Shown here piece by piece: positions 31,393-40,623 of a stretch of DNA of 40,623 bases. Position numbers and translations under genes: made by a program. Source of the stretch: Ophioceras dolichostomum (Eukaryota; Ascomycota; Sordariomycetes; Magnaporthales; Ophioceraceae); the NCBI GenBank assembly GCA_003049485.1, contig PYST01000349.1:1-40623 (forward strand), given 5' to 3'. The notes under the pieces were generated by a model. It had not been told where the DNA came from. It saw only the letters and a program-made list of their open reading frames with translations, and ran no database searches. Within the stretch, counting starts at the first letter, position 1; the number at the start of each line of letters is the position of its first letter.

Positions 31393-33790
31393 CTACTCCA
31401 GAGTCACAGTTTTCCTCTCCCAACTCCCCACCTTTTCCACCTGGTGGAACTCAAGCAACCCAACTCTCCTGAACTCTATCTTCGTCTCCTTCTTCTCCAC
31501 CACTTCCACCTCCTGCAGGACCAGGCAAGTCGCAATCGCTTTCCCACCTTGACCGTCTTTCATGGTCAGGACGAGGGCAATGTACGATTCCGGACGATAG
31601 TAGTCAGGGTCGACTTCACAGCTGCCGTGTTTGCTGAACCGGACGATCAGGGACACGATGAAGTCTCCGACGCCTTCCTCTTCCCGTCGAAAGACAACGA
31701 ACTCTGGTGGAAAATTGAAGCTGTCTTTTTCGTCGTTTTCGTCCCCGTATTCCTCAACTATGGCCTCTTCAGCGTTGATATTGTCTAAGCGTAATTCCCC
31801 AATATTGTCCCCGCGCCCCCAGTCATTGATCACCTGTGTACTGTACACTAGTTTCTTGGTCAGCCCCCTGACAGTGATGGATGAGCCAGGCAGGACCTCC
31901 CCGTAAGGGTTCGTTGAGTCCCTCAGTACGATTCGGTGAGAGACCAGCTCGGGTCCGAAGAGGTGAGGTTCGGTATCGTACCGACTCGTCAGAAAGATTT
32001 CTTCATTCGTAACGGCCCAGGACCACGACGGCGCCCGATAGATGGGCACGTGTTTCGCGGTCCTCCCCTCTGCTTTCCAGGACAGGCCGTGGGCGATATC
32101 GACGCTCCAAATCCCTGCGAGATACGATCCACCTATGATCGGCGCCAGGCCCTGGGCGATGGCGGAAAAGGCGGGGAGTTTGTCTGAGTCGTATGTGATG
32201 TTCCTCCTGACATAATTCTCGACTAGGTGGTTATAGTCGCGGAGGACGTCCCAGATGTCGTAAGGGGCTGCCGTGCTAGCTTCATGGATGTGGCCGTCGC
32301 TTTCAGTAAAGCCGCCAAGGGCGGTCTGGACTGGCGGCTGTCGCGCGAGGACTGGGGCGTGGAGAACGGAACGTAACTTGTCAAAAGTTTCCCGCGGCCA
32401 TTTTGTGTCGGTCGGGGAGGCATCTGCCCTTTGAGATCCCGCCGGACATCGCCAGTAGATCTGATGTCGTCCGAAAAACAACTGTCGAGGTGACATGATG
32501 GTCTCCTGGAGGGCCCAAGCCCGGCTCGCCAGGGGACTACATCTTTCCAGCTTGCCCAGGTCCTCTTCGTCAGAGTCATGTCGACGCACAATCAGTGGTT
32601 TCTCATCTCCTTCGACGCTGCCTTCCGGTAGATGTAACAGGGTGGCAGAGCCCGGCGGACCCAGCGCTGCTTCTTCGAACACACCCTCTGCTGCTGACTT
32701 GAGGATTCCCTGGGTGCTGCACCTGCTCGCCATTGCTGAGATGGTGAGCGTGGCATCCCGGTAAATGGATGCCATCGTCTTGGATTCCTTAAGCCAGTCC
32801 TCCGTCGAGTCCTGGATGATGCACAGCGAATCGATCCACACATATCGAATGCCCAACTCTCGCGTTATGGTAATGGCATCTTGGAAGTTGGCGGGTAGCG
32901 CGTGGTAGGACAGGCAATGCTGGAACTCGCCTAGCCTTTCCTCAGTGAGCAACGGAGAGATCTTCCCGCCCCAGCAGTGGCTCAACACAGTGTATTCTGC
33001 TCTGAGACCTGGGGAGGGACAGAACACGCGAACGTCGTAGTCTCGATCTGGATTGACGCCCGTGTCTATAACCCGTGTGGGGAGAGCGGGGAGGTCTCCG
33101 TTGAGACAGTGATCGTGTTGAAATCTGCAGTCTGCCAGCCATTTCCTCGCGATGCAGAAGTTCGTGGGGGATCCGAGGTCCGGATCAAGCTGGACTCGTC
33201 CGATACGAAATCCCTCCAGCTCGAGAATTTGGTCTACACTCAAACATGGGATCAGCTTTCGTACTGTTGTTACGAGTCCGCCGCTTTTAGCCATCTAAAA
33301 CAATATCAGAAAGGAAGGTCTTACCTGGAGGAGTGCTTAGCGTGAGCCAAAGTGTAGGAACAAAAGGCCTCTCCTCTCGATACGTCGGTCCAACTTGGAC
33401 CAACAGTGTGTCGAGTTGGGAAATTGCCGCAACAGTGTTCGTGCGTTGAGGAATGTTGGCGATGCTGATGCGCACCCTTGAGTCCGAAAGTCCCTTAGCT
33501 CTCGTGTACATGGAGGACTCGATGGGATAGTGACGGGAGCAGACCCAAGTTCTCGGCCACAACATGAAGAGCTCATTGGGCGAATGATCATTGGTAGGCG
33601 TTCCCATGAACGAGTCTAAAATCAGATGACAAAGGTCACAACCCTGCCTGGCCGCTATCTCAAGGTCATCGAATGACTTGTGGTGCTGATAGAAGGCACC
33701 TTGCGGAAAATACGTGCCGTCGTAGTCCTGCATAGCGAAGGGCAGCAGGGCATGAACAGACAGCCTAGCGCAGACCTTGCAACGAGCCAT
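31393..33790 (-). CDS. HET-domain (heterokaryon incompatibility) protein
   Basis: Exons 33790-33325 and 33233-31393 are joined across a 91-nt intron and give 768 residues. The acceptor TGTAG at 33238-33234 is the one that keeps phase (CCA G|AC CAA); the earlier TTTTAG would cause a stop. The N-terminus has CKVC and GCDLC cysteine pairs and a linker typical of the family (DPDLGSPTNF, then CRFQHDHC). The HET domain is intact: YTVLSHCWGG (236-245), RYVWIDSLCIIQD (about 285-297) with IYRDATLTISAMA, and LASRAWALQETIMSPRQLFFGRHQIYWRC (about 390-418). HET proteins mediate self/non-self recognition and cell death when unlike hyphae fuse; the domain alone can be toxic. The allelic partner is unknown. 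A TATA-like TAATAAATA on the minus strand lies at about 33889-33899. A decayed HET gene lies head to head on the other side. Confidence 0.88.
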
Positions 33791-34525
33791 CGATGGAAGA
33801 ACAGATGGCGACGACGTTTGGCGAAAGTTAGGAAGGTCAGGTATGAGTGAGCGAACATCACCGACACCTGATGCAGCGGGGCTGTGTTATTTATTATGGT
33901 GCGCCTAGTGTTGGCTCTCAGCCTTACCCCGCCGAGTTGAAGCAGAGGACTTCTCAACACCTCAGCTTTGTCTCTGCCACGTAAAGTCCATACCTGCAGG
34001 TAGGAAAGTACGTACCTTGCCTACGGCAACCTCACGGAGACAGCCTACCCAGTCCGATCGTGTCCATAGAACCGCCAACGCCTCCCTCCTCGGTCCTTCC
34101 GACGACCCTTCACGGCGAGCGATGCAAGCCAGTCCTCGTTAGCTCGGAGTGGTGGGCGGGAGCAAAGACTCGCGAGGATTGAATCCCGTTTTGTCGTTTC
34201 TCCGAGCTGCAACCGGCACTCTGCTCGCTATGCGCAATCATCATCCTTCTGTTGACGAAAAACTTCATACGCCTTGGAGCCCCGCTCGACTTAGATGCCA
34301 GCTATAGTGGTTAAATTAAGCTATCCTTGGTCGCTCTCCGTGGGAGGCCCAAGATCGGCTATGGCCCCCAAGGCGATACTATACCCTGTTTCCTTTGATA
34401 TCTTCGTCGAAGGGACGGAGCCGTGCGTGTTGTCCGTCGGTGGTCTGGCCAACGTGTACTGTCATACAGTCCGGGTTAATCATGATCTAATAGGCACCCG
34501 CTAAGCATGACTTCCTTACAGCTTC
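33791..34525. other. Shared upstream region of HET gene and HET remnant
   Basis: This 0.73-kb spacer probably carries the HET gene promoter. It may also hide the worn N-terminal coding part of the neighbouring HET remnant, but no domain could be read in it. Confidence 0.45.
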
Positions 34526-35560
34526 TTGCGACACTCTTGGGGCCTCGCGACGGCGCTCCTCATGGCCATTGTAGACACATGCCGCCAGACACACCTGCAT
34601 TGTAGATTAAGACGCAGCTTTAGAGCTCCCGCGATGCTCCTTGGCGTGTTGAAACATACCGAAAACGGCCGCATCTACCTCGGCCCGACCGAATCCCAAG
34701 CCGTCGGCGACTTCGTCGCGCTAAGCTACTACGAGGGAGGGCCACAGAAAATCTGCACCATCAAGAACAACATCGACTGGCACATCCACGACGGGATCGA
34801 GGTGGAGCAGTTGCCTCGGACAATCGCCGAGGAGGTCCAGGTCACGGCTAGTCTGGGCATCATGTACCTGTGGCCCGACGCGCTGTGCATCTGCCAGGAC
34901 GAGGGCGAGCTGGAGGCGATCGAGATCGACAAGATGGGCGATATCTACATCGGGGCGGTCCTGGTGGTGCTCGCCTCAGGCACGACGCGCCCGGCCAACC
35001 ACGGGTTCCTCCACTAGTGGGAGCAGATCGCCGTAGTGCCTGTTTGCGGACCCCAACTCGAACCCCAGCCCCAGCCACCCCTGCGGCAGTCCAGAAAGAG
35101 CAAGGGAGCTTGGGCGGTGACAAAGGCGCGAGACTGAGTAGTACTAGTACTAGTACTTCTAGAAGTTGCGGTACCTCGCAAGAATACGTCTGCCCCGCAC
35201 CAGAGAACGGCCCCAACTTCATCGACTCGCGCGGCTAGAAGATGCAGGAACGATATCTGGCAAGCCGAATGCTCGAGTTCCATAGCGGTTTGGTGTGGCG
35301 TTCACCTGTGCCGGAACATGCAAGATATTCTCACCCACCAATTCAGGCTTAGATGATGATGCCTGGGAGCCGAACCCACAGGCTTTCGAGGAACGGCGTC
35401 CTCTTAAGCCGGGCGTGATCTACGGGGAGCCGACCGACAGAAAAGTTGGGTCGCCGCACTGGAGGGCTATTGGCGGCGAGGCCTCAGCTTCCCCAAGGAT
35501 CGTTTCCCGGGTCTAGCCGGCTTCGCGCACGCCTGGGCAGCAGCAGCAGCAGCAGAAGCC
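34526..35560 (+). pseudogene. Decayed HET-domain gene
   Basis: HET-family blocks appear in the right order but in shifting frames. Frame 34526-35017 gives CRQTHLHCR, a worn first motif VALSYYEGGPQK where SYCWGG is expected, LPRTIAEEVQVTASLGIMYLWPDALCICQDE and EIDKMGDIYIGAVLVVLASG. It stops at TAG 35015-35017. After a frameshift the frame ending at 35238 reads NFIDSRG, then TAG where the family Trp (RGW) belongs, then KMQERYLASRMLEFHSGLVW. Further on, back in the first frame, YWRRGLSFPKDRFPGLAG matches the post-HET block of the family. At least two stops and two frame changes, plus the damaged first motif, make it non-functional. A recognisable N-terminus is missing. It lies head to head with the intact HET gene but is not an obvious recent copy of it. 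Confidence 0.8.
35140..35157. repeat. 18-bp perfect palindrome of AGTACT/AGT units
   Basis: AGTACTAGTACTAGTACT equals its own reverse complement and lies inside the HET remnant, between its two stop codons. Similar TACTAG-type simple sequence recurs inside the coding region near 37117-37310. Confidence 0.9.
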
Positions 35561-36962
35561 ATGTCCAAAAGAAGTCCTTCACACAAAGGAGAACGACAAC
35601 TGCCCAGGTATCGAGGAACTCCATAAAATGTCCCGTCCGACGACCCGAAAGCTTCAGAAGCGGATATCTGCGGTGCCGACAAAGTAGCGAGCTTGATTAT
35701 ACCGGAGAAGTCGTCGGAGCCGGTAGTGAAGCACCACGGAGAGACTGGTGCCCGTATCTGATGTCGACGAGGATGCTGTCCCGCGAGCCTAGGTGGCGAT
35801 GAACCTACCGCTATAGGTTTTAGCCGTCTGGTAAGACTGGAGCGCCGAGATTATGGCGTGTGCTGTCGCGCTCGCGTGCGATTTCGGTTAGTGGGGAAGA
35901 AATCCTTCCTTCGTTCACCCACTCTCTGCGACTGTGATGACGATCGTGTGTGCCTGCCTGCCCTACAACAGCGTCATCATTGTACTGAAGCAGCCAGTCT
36001 TGCAAGCCATGCATTAGCCTTCGGAGTGCTTCTCGCCCACAACGGGCAGAGGATGCCCGACTGGTCGTCGCCTGGATTCACGCTCAACACGGTAGTCGCA
36101 CTGCCGGTCACGGTCTCTTAGACGTGCCTGCTATTAGTTGCAGTCGAGCGCGTCCTGCACCAGCGGAAGTGGCTCTGGTTCCACAGAGCTGGACCCACCT
36201 TCGTCCTGGCTGATTTGGGGAAGCTCGCTGCTTAAATCAAATCACATCACTCCAGGGATCGGACCGGGCCGGACTGGGCCGGACAGGAGTATGGGGGAAT
36301 GTGAAGAAGGAAAACTTGAGTGGCATCATGGGAGTAAAAATTAATAAAGTAAAATTCTGGTAGGGCTGGAGGCTGGTGAGGCCCGTCATCCCATCTCTTC
36401 TAGGGCCATCAGCCTATCACAAAGCAGGATCACGGATCTGTAAGAGTGTTTTTGTGTTTTCCCTCTCAGACGGTGTGCCCTGGAGAGGAGGTGATTTGTT
36501 CAAAGCGACGATGTCTGCGTGCCGCTGCCTTAGAGAAAACACCCGCTCCGCCTATACTATGAGCATATCGAGAAGAGCCACATCAACTCCGTCCCATAGA
36601 CGTCCTTCCAACATCACGGTATCTTATTATGAAAGATGCAAAGCACAAGCCTCAGCCATTCACGCTCATATCTGCTAGTCACTGCATCTTGCAAATCCTG
36701 GGATCACGTGGGGGGAAATCAACAAGGGGCAACGAGCAAAGCAAGAAATTGTCGATTTCAAATAACAAAAGTCGCAGAAATCATTGTGCAATCTTCCAAC
36801 ACACTCCTTAGAAAAACGAGACGTCGACTTTAAAAGGAAAAAGAAAAAAAAACCAATCTGAGTCCGTTCTATGACACAGTACTAATCCATGTGATTCAAG
36901 ATGTGGCCGTCCATCCCTTGCCAAGCGACTCTTCGAAGCCCGGTTTCGCATTCAACCAACCC
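35561..36962. other. Intergenic region
   Basis: No gene is supported. The left end may contain further unreadable HET-remnant sequence. Near 36257-36290 there is a short GGGCCGGAC-type direct repeat, and 36835-36855 is A-rich. The right part probably holds the 3' UTR of the minus-strand gene that follows. Confidence 0.45.
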
Positions 36963-38345
36963 TTAATACCGTTCTTCCAGCTGGCTGCGAAGAGCCGCGC
37001 TCAGTATCTGGCGCCGACGCTTCCGCCTCGCACAGCGATCCAGGTGCCGTTGGTCAACACTCGCTTCGTGTTTCCGAGACTTCAACCCCGAAATGCGATA
37101 CGAAGGGTCCATCCATCCCCTAGTACTACTAGTGGCGGCACTGGCAGCAGTACTGGCAGTACTGGTACCGGAGGTTGCGGACCGCCTCAGCCGATCAGAC
37201 AAAAACCCCGACTCTCGGCGCTCAATACTGGCAGTAGTAGTACTAGTAGTACTGCTACTATTACTGGCAGTAACACTACTAGTTGCACCAGTAATAGTAG
37301 TCGTACTACCACCAGCAGGGGCAGGAGCTTCGCACAAACTGTCGATGGTTATATCCAGGGACTTTGGATCCAGCCTCAACTTGAGCCGGTGCGGACCGCT
37401 GCCGGCACTGGTACTGATACAACCCATCGCGGCGAGCAGCGGGGGCAAGGCTTGCACTGTTTTTGCTCGCAGATCGCCCTGACGCGACTGCGGCGGTGAG
37501 GACCCAGGGGAGAAGAGACCGCCGACGCCGAAGGAGGAGGGCCAAGTGTTGCCGGAGGGCATTCCTTCGATGTTCCAAAGTCCCCCAAGATCTATGAATG
37601 GCGGCGAGTGTGCCGTGCTGGATCCGTCTGGAACGGACGCTCTTGGTAGGAGGAGGCTACTAGTAACCTGCGTCGCTGGATTGGCATTGTTGGAAAGGGC
37701 GACTGCGTTGAATTCGCCCTGGGAACCCGGAGAGATTTCGCGGTGACAGTTGTGGCCGATGCTCGATTCGACGGCGACGCTGGCCTGGGGAGGCTCCAGT
37801 AAATTCCGAGAGCGGCTGGCCTCTTGAGACGGATCTTGTACTGTCGCGTGCGACTCTGGGCCAGCAGTGCCGGACGCCGCCTGGCTCTGCGGAGGCGTCT
37901 GAGCATGATGGACCACGATGGATGGTGATTTCTGATTCAGGGTGGCGTCCGCGACGCCCATGTCTTCTTCGGAGTTGAATGGAGTGGAGGTGACATCTTC
38001 CGGGCTGTCGGCACCTTCTTCAGCGTCTACCTCTGACCCGGCGTCGTAGCCCGCCGTGGAGGGTGAATTGTGTCCCGGTGTCCAACCGTCCCCAACCCCC
38101 GCGCCCTCCTCGCATCTCATCGGCTGGGAATCTGCTTCTTCCGGTATCTTGTTATATTCAACGCAGGGGATCTCGTCGACATCCATGGGGCTTTGTTCGT
38201 CTCCTATGTCCTCATCTTCCCCTTCTGTGCTCTCGTCTTCGTCTCCCGAGTCCTCCTCTTCACTCTCTGCGTTCTCTGACCGTTGGTCAAACGCTGCCTC
38301 AAGTTCCCTCTCTAATTCTGAATCCGAATCTTCGCTTTGCGCCAT
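36963..38345 (-). CDS. Acidic, mostly disordered protein of unknown function
   Basis: A single open frame of 460 residues; I do not recognise it. The frame is open as far as 38414 but only with a GTG there; the first ATG is at 38345, about 120 bp downstream of a TATA-like box. Residues 1-60 are very acidic (Asp/Glu/Ser). The middle is Pro/Ser/Thr-rich with no fold visible. Around 270-300 a more conserved-looking stretch reads IDLGGLWNIEGMPSG. The segment SLDITIDSLCEAP precedes a Thr/Ser-rich tract encoded by TACTAG-type simple sequence. The C-terminus is basic, with an NLS-like RCARRKRRRQ at about 437-446, followed by a short helix. A nuclear location is plausible. It may be a lineage-restricted gene. 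It is transcribed divergently from the cytochrome-domain gene. Confidence 0.6.
   Translation of the reverse strand: MAQSEDSDSELERELEAAFDQRSENAESEEEDSGDEDESTEGEDEDIGDEQSPMDVDEIPCVEYNKIPEEADSQPMRCEEGAGVGDGWTPGHNSPSTAGYDAGSEVDAEEGADSPEDVTSTPFNSEEDMGVADATLNQKSPSIVVHHAQTPPQSQAASGTAGPESHATVQDPSQEASRSRNLLEPPQASVAVESSIGHNCHREISPGSQGEFNAVALSNNANPATQVTSSLLLPRASVPDGSSTAHSPPFIDLGGLWNIEGMPSGNTWPSSFGVGGLFSPGSSPPQSRQGDLRAKTVQALPPLLAAMGCISTSAGSGPHRLKLRLDPKSLDITIDSLCEAPAPAGGSTTTITGATSSVTASNSSSTTSTTTASIERRESGFLSDRLRRSATSGTSTASTAASAATSSTRGWMDPSYRISGLKSRKHEASVDQRHLDRCARRKRRRQILSAALRSQLEERY
37117..37310. repeat. Imperfect (AGT/ACT)n simple sequence inside a coding region
   Basis: Trinucleotides AGT, ACT and GGC recur with TACTAG cores in two clusters (about 37119-37165 and 37230-37310). 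On the minus strand they encode the Ser/Thr/Ala-rich tracts of the acidic protein. The repeat is imperfect and stays in frame. Confidence 0.75.
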
Positions 38346-38462
38346 GAATGTAGTTGCTCCGTGAGGACCAATGCGCTGCGGAACTGTCTTAGAGGCGCCG
38401 TTGTTTGCTGGCACTCAGGTCCGTTGATCATTTCGCCTTCTGCGGCGGGCGACGCGGCCTGA

Positions 38463-38469
38463 TTTATAT
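38463..38469 (-). promoter_or_regulatory. TATA-like box of the acidic-protein gene
   Basis: ATATAAA on the minus strand (in GGGATATAAATC) lies about 120 bp upstream of the ATG at 38345. It supports that start over the in-frame GTG at 38414. Confidence 0.4.
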
Positions 38470-38615
38470 CCCATCCTAAAATTCGTCTTTCTCTCGGTGA
38501 CGACGGTCCATCATGCTCATATAATAATATCACTCATCGAGCCTGCGGGCGAGGTGACTACTGGCATATATACAATATGTACTCACGAGAATTGCTCATC
38601 TATTAGACCACAATG

Positions 38616-38659
38616 GAACAATGGGCGCCCGTGACTTCGGCTCATCGGAGCCATTGTTC
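38616..38659. repeat. Inverted repeat in divergent promoter
   Basis: GAACAATGG (38616-38624) and CCATTGTTC (38651-38659) form a perfect 9-bp inverted repeat, with partial matching continuing inward (GCGCC against GGAGC). Just downstream are CAGCCATTGGCTG, itself an inverted repeat, and two copies of ACTGTTCAT. It could be a regulator binding region or the remnant of a small element. Confidence 0.55.
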
Positions 38660-39332
38660 GTCAGAGATAGTCAGCCATTGGCTGGTCAGAAATTCCACTG
38701 TTCATCAAAGGACTGACTGTTCATTCGTCGACTGGTCGTGCTCATTTTAAGGTGACTAAACGCCAGAATGGTGAGCCGCACGAGCACCAACCAACGCCCG
38801 CACGGGACATCCCGAAGAAGGATCAGATCAACGCTCGCCGGAAGCATTCCCCGTGGTTCAGAAATTCTCTCACGTGACGTGTCTTTGTTACCGTGCGATG
38901 CATTGCTCAAGAGAGGCTGATGGGTGCCAGTGACGGGCCGGAGGCACGGCGTCCGGTAGAATCAGGGAAGTAGTGGCCGCCGCCTGGCAAGGAACACACA
39001 GGTATAATATATGCTGAAAGCATGCCCTTCCGATTCTGCGGCAGAGGGCGCTTGGAATGCCTCTGCGGTGTTTCGTTGCCGAGCGGGAGGCTCCACGAGT
39101 CCGGGGGCAGGTCGACTTGCCGCCATTTATCCAAATTGGGCGACGCCATCCCTCATATCATTGAGGGAGACGTCACGCTACTACCAATCAAGGGCAAGGA
39201 ATTACAAAATGAGGAGGACGTTGGAACGCAACGGTTTTCTTGAGGGGCTGCTGTCTCGCTCGTCCCTCTCTCTGACCCCTTTTTGATCATCACAGACCGG
39301 CGTCAGGCTTCGGGAACTCCTGCCAAGCCACA

Positions 39333-40254
39333 ATGCGCATCTCAAGCAGCCACATCTTTGTTGCAGCCGGAGCGGCACTTCTTCTATGTGAGCAGTAATA
39401 CTACCTGTGTCTTGCTTTTCGTACTTCCGCCATTGCTGCCACAGCTAACATTAATATTCACGCACCTCCTCATTAGCCTCACCTCCGGTCTTAGCTCAAT
39501 ACCCGGACCTCATCCCAGGGACATACACAGATCCGGAGACAGGCATAGACTTTGTCACTTGGTCGGCGCTACCCGCGGAGAATGGCAGCGGAGCGTTCAC
39601 TTTCGGCATGGCGCTCCCAGGGGACGCTCTGACCAAGAACGCTACTGAGTACATCGGGTTTCTGGTGAGACAGTGCGACAGACCCAAGATCCCTAATAGG
39701 AACGCAGGAGCCGCTATTCTAACTTCTTCTGGCCCCAGCAATGTCAAACCATCAGCGCCGACCTCCGCGGCTGGTGCGGCTTCGCCCACGCAGGCCACAT
39801 GGTCGACGACCTGCTCCTGATGGCGTGGCCGCACAAGGACTCGGTGCTGACGTCGTTCCGCTACGCCTCGGGCTACCACATGCCGAGTGTCTACGAGAGC
39901 GGCAACCCGACCCTGACGCAGATCCGCTCATCCGTCAACGCGTCGGGCTACGAGCTCATCTACCGCTGCCAGGGCTGCTTCTCCTGGTTCGGCGAGACGG
40001 GGGAGGAGGGCCAGGACGGGGAGATCTACAGCGAGTCGGTGCCCACGGCGGGCGTGGACGGCTACGGCGTCTTCGGCTACGCCCAGTCCGCCACGGGCCT
40101 TCTGGATTCGGAATGTCCTCGCGATCTGGGGTTCTCGTTCCATGACAACGGGTTCGCGCAGTGGCTGGCGGAGTTTGCGGGCGCGGTCAGTCCGAAGTAT
40201 GGGCAGTGGACGGCGCTGGCGACGAAGACTGTTGCTGGCAGTTGTGCATCATAA
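39333..40254 (+). CDS. Secreted cytochrome-domain protein (AA8-type, cellobiose dehydrogenase cytochrome-like)
   Basis: Three exons, 39333-39387, 39477-39664 and 39739-40254, are joined across introns of 89 and 74 nt. Both introns have GTGAG donors and CTAAC branch sites, and the product is 252 residues. A signal peptide (MRISSSHIFVAAGAALLL to PPVLA, cut before QYPDL) targets it for secretion. The mature part matches the heme b domain of cellobiose dehydrogenases: YTDPETGIDFVTW, FTFGMALPGDAL, YIGFLQCQ, GWCGFAHAGHMVDDLLLMAWP, SFRYASGYHMP, YRCQGCFSW and a C-terminal SFHDNGFAQW. The Met and His needed for axial heme ligation are plausibly HM (in HAGHM) and the His of SFHDNG, but this is inferred. 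No flavin dehydrogenase domain or cellulose-binding module follows, so it would be a stand-alone electron-transfer protein, perhaps passing electrons to lytic polysaccharide monooxygenases. Confidence 0.85.
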
Positions 40255-40623
40255 GTTGGGTAGCATCCGGGGCGGTGCTAGTGAGGGGGATCTGACGATG
40301 CCGTGGAAACGTTGCCATGTCGATTAATAACTGCCTGCAGGAACGAGGAACGCGACGAGCTGAAAGACACCGCTAGACCTCGTTGCCTACCTACGACACA
40401 CGACACATATTGATGTAGCTTGGGTTCGGGTTCGGGTTTCGGTAAGAATTGGTCTAACACATCGGAGTGGCGACCGAGAAACCGGGCGGCCATCTTGGTG
40501 GCAAAACTGTCGACGCTGTTGTGATTGCCTTCCTGGGCTCAGCCCCCAAAAAATTAATGTCCCCGCAAAATTCTCTCTCCCTTTCACACCACTTTCACCA
40601 CTGCACAATTATGGCCAGTTGTA
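40255..40623. other. Downstream region to window end
   Basis: Probably the 3' UTR and terminator of the cytochrome-domain gene, followed by intergenic DNA with a short GGTTCG repeat (about 40422-40440). No gene was recognised. Confidence 0.45.

Larger units (their letters stand above)
38346..39332. other. Divergent promoter region
   Basis: About 1 kb between the acidic-protein gene and the cytochrome-domain gene, transcribed away from each other. It holds the TATA-like box and inverted repeat listed separately; no gene was recognised. Confidence 0.5.

Noticed and set aside
33234..33301. TTTTAG acceptor and ATGGCT start (about 33294) for the second HET exon
   Set aside because: Splicing there puts a stop right after the junction; the TGTAG acceptor at 33234 keeps phase and gives family-like sequence.
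38346..38414. N-terminal extension of the acidic protein to 38414
   Set aside because: The extension starts with GTG, not ATG; the ATG at 38345 is well placed behind a TATA-like box.

Overview
The window reads as nuclear DNA of a filamentous ascomycete (Pezizomycotina, most like a Sordariomycete). The genes carry short introns of about 78-190 nt with GTRAGT-type donors and CTAAC-type branch sites. Intergenic stretches are AT/CT-rich with microsatellites. The gene families are typically fungal: a HET-domain gene, fungal-type C2H2 regulators, an AA8-like cytochrome protein, a DOCK-family GEF and a Tad-like LINE. All function calls come from reading motifs; no database search was possible.

Layout. 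At 1-2390 (minus strand) lies the 5' part of a LINE retrotransposon: ORF1 with zinc knuckles, broken by a frameshift, and the endonuclease start of ORF2. It is interrupted by a single N flanked by a perfect 101-bp duplication, probably an assembly join. Next come a nitrilase-family gene (3571-5310, plus) and an FAD-dependent amine-oxidase-type oxidoreductase (6283-8455, plus). Two divergently transcribed zinc-finger genes follow (9351-11795 minus and 14492-16005 plus). They share a fungal zinc-finger module and an intron at exactly the same place in the same lysine codon. The second has an AT-hook and a transposase-like helix-turn-helix/winged-helix N-terminus. A type II membrane glycosyltransferase-like gene (16119-18073, minus) converges on it with only 113 bp between stops. 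A microsatellite-rich spacer leads to a large DOCK/Dck1-type guanine-nucleotide exchange factor gene (19636-26294, minus), followed by about 3.3 kb without a supportable gene.

The right part looks like an accessory or allorecognition-type region. A 7-transmembrane protein with a large cysteine-rich N-terminal domain (29591-31242, plus) converges tail to tail on an intact HET-domain gene (31393-33790, minus). Head to head with that HET gene lies a decayed second HET gene (about 34526-35560, plus). Beyond are an acidic, disordered protein of unknown function (36963-38345, minus) and a secreted stand-alone cytochrome-domain protein of the cellobiose-dehydrogenase type (39333-40254, plus), which share a roughly 1-kb divergent promoter.

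Working together (inference): the 7TM/HET/HET-remnant group is the best candidate for an uncharacterised linked system. The two zinc-finger genes are the best case of related regulators in which one arm is fused to a transposon-type DNA-binding domain. The nitrilase and oxidoreductase might be co-used in nitrogen catabolism, but nothing in the sequence proves it. No tRNA, rRNA or CRISPR array was recognised by eye.
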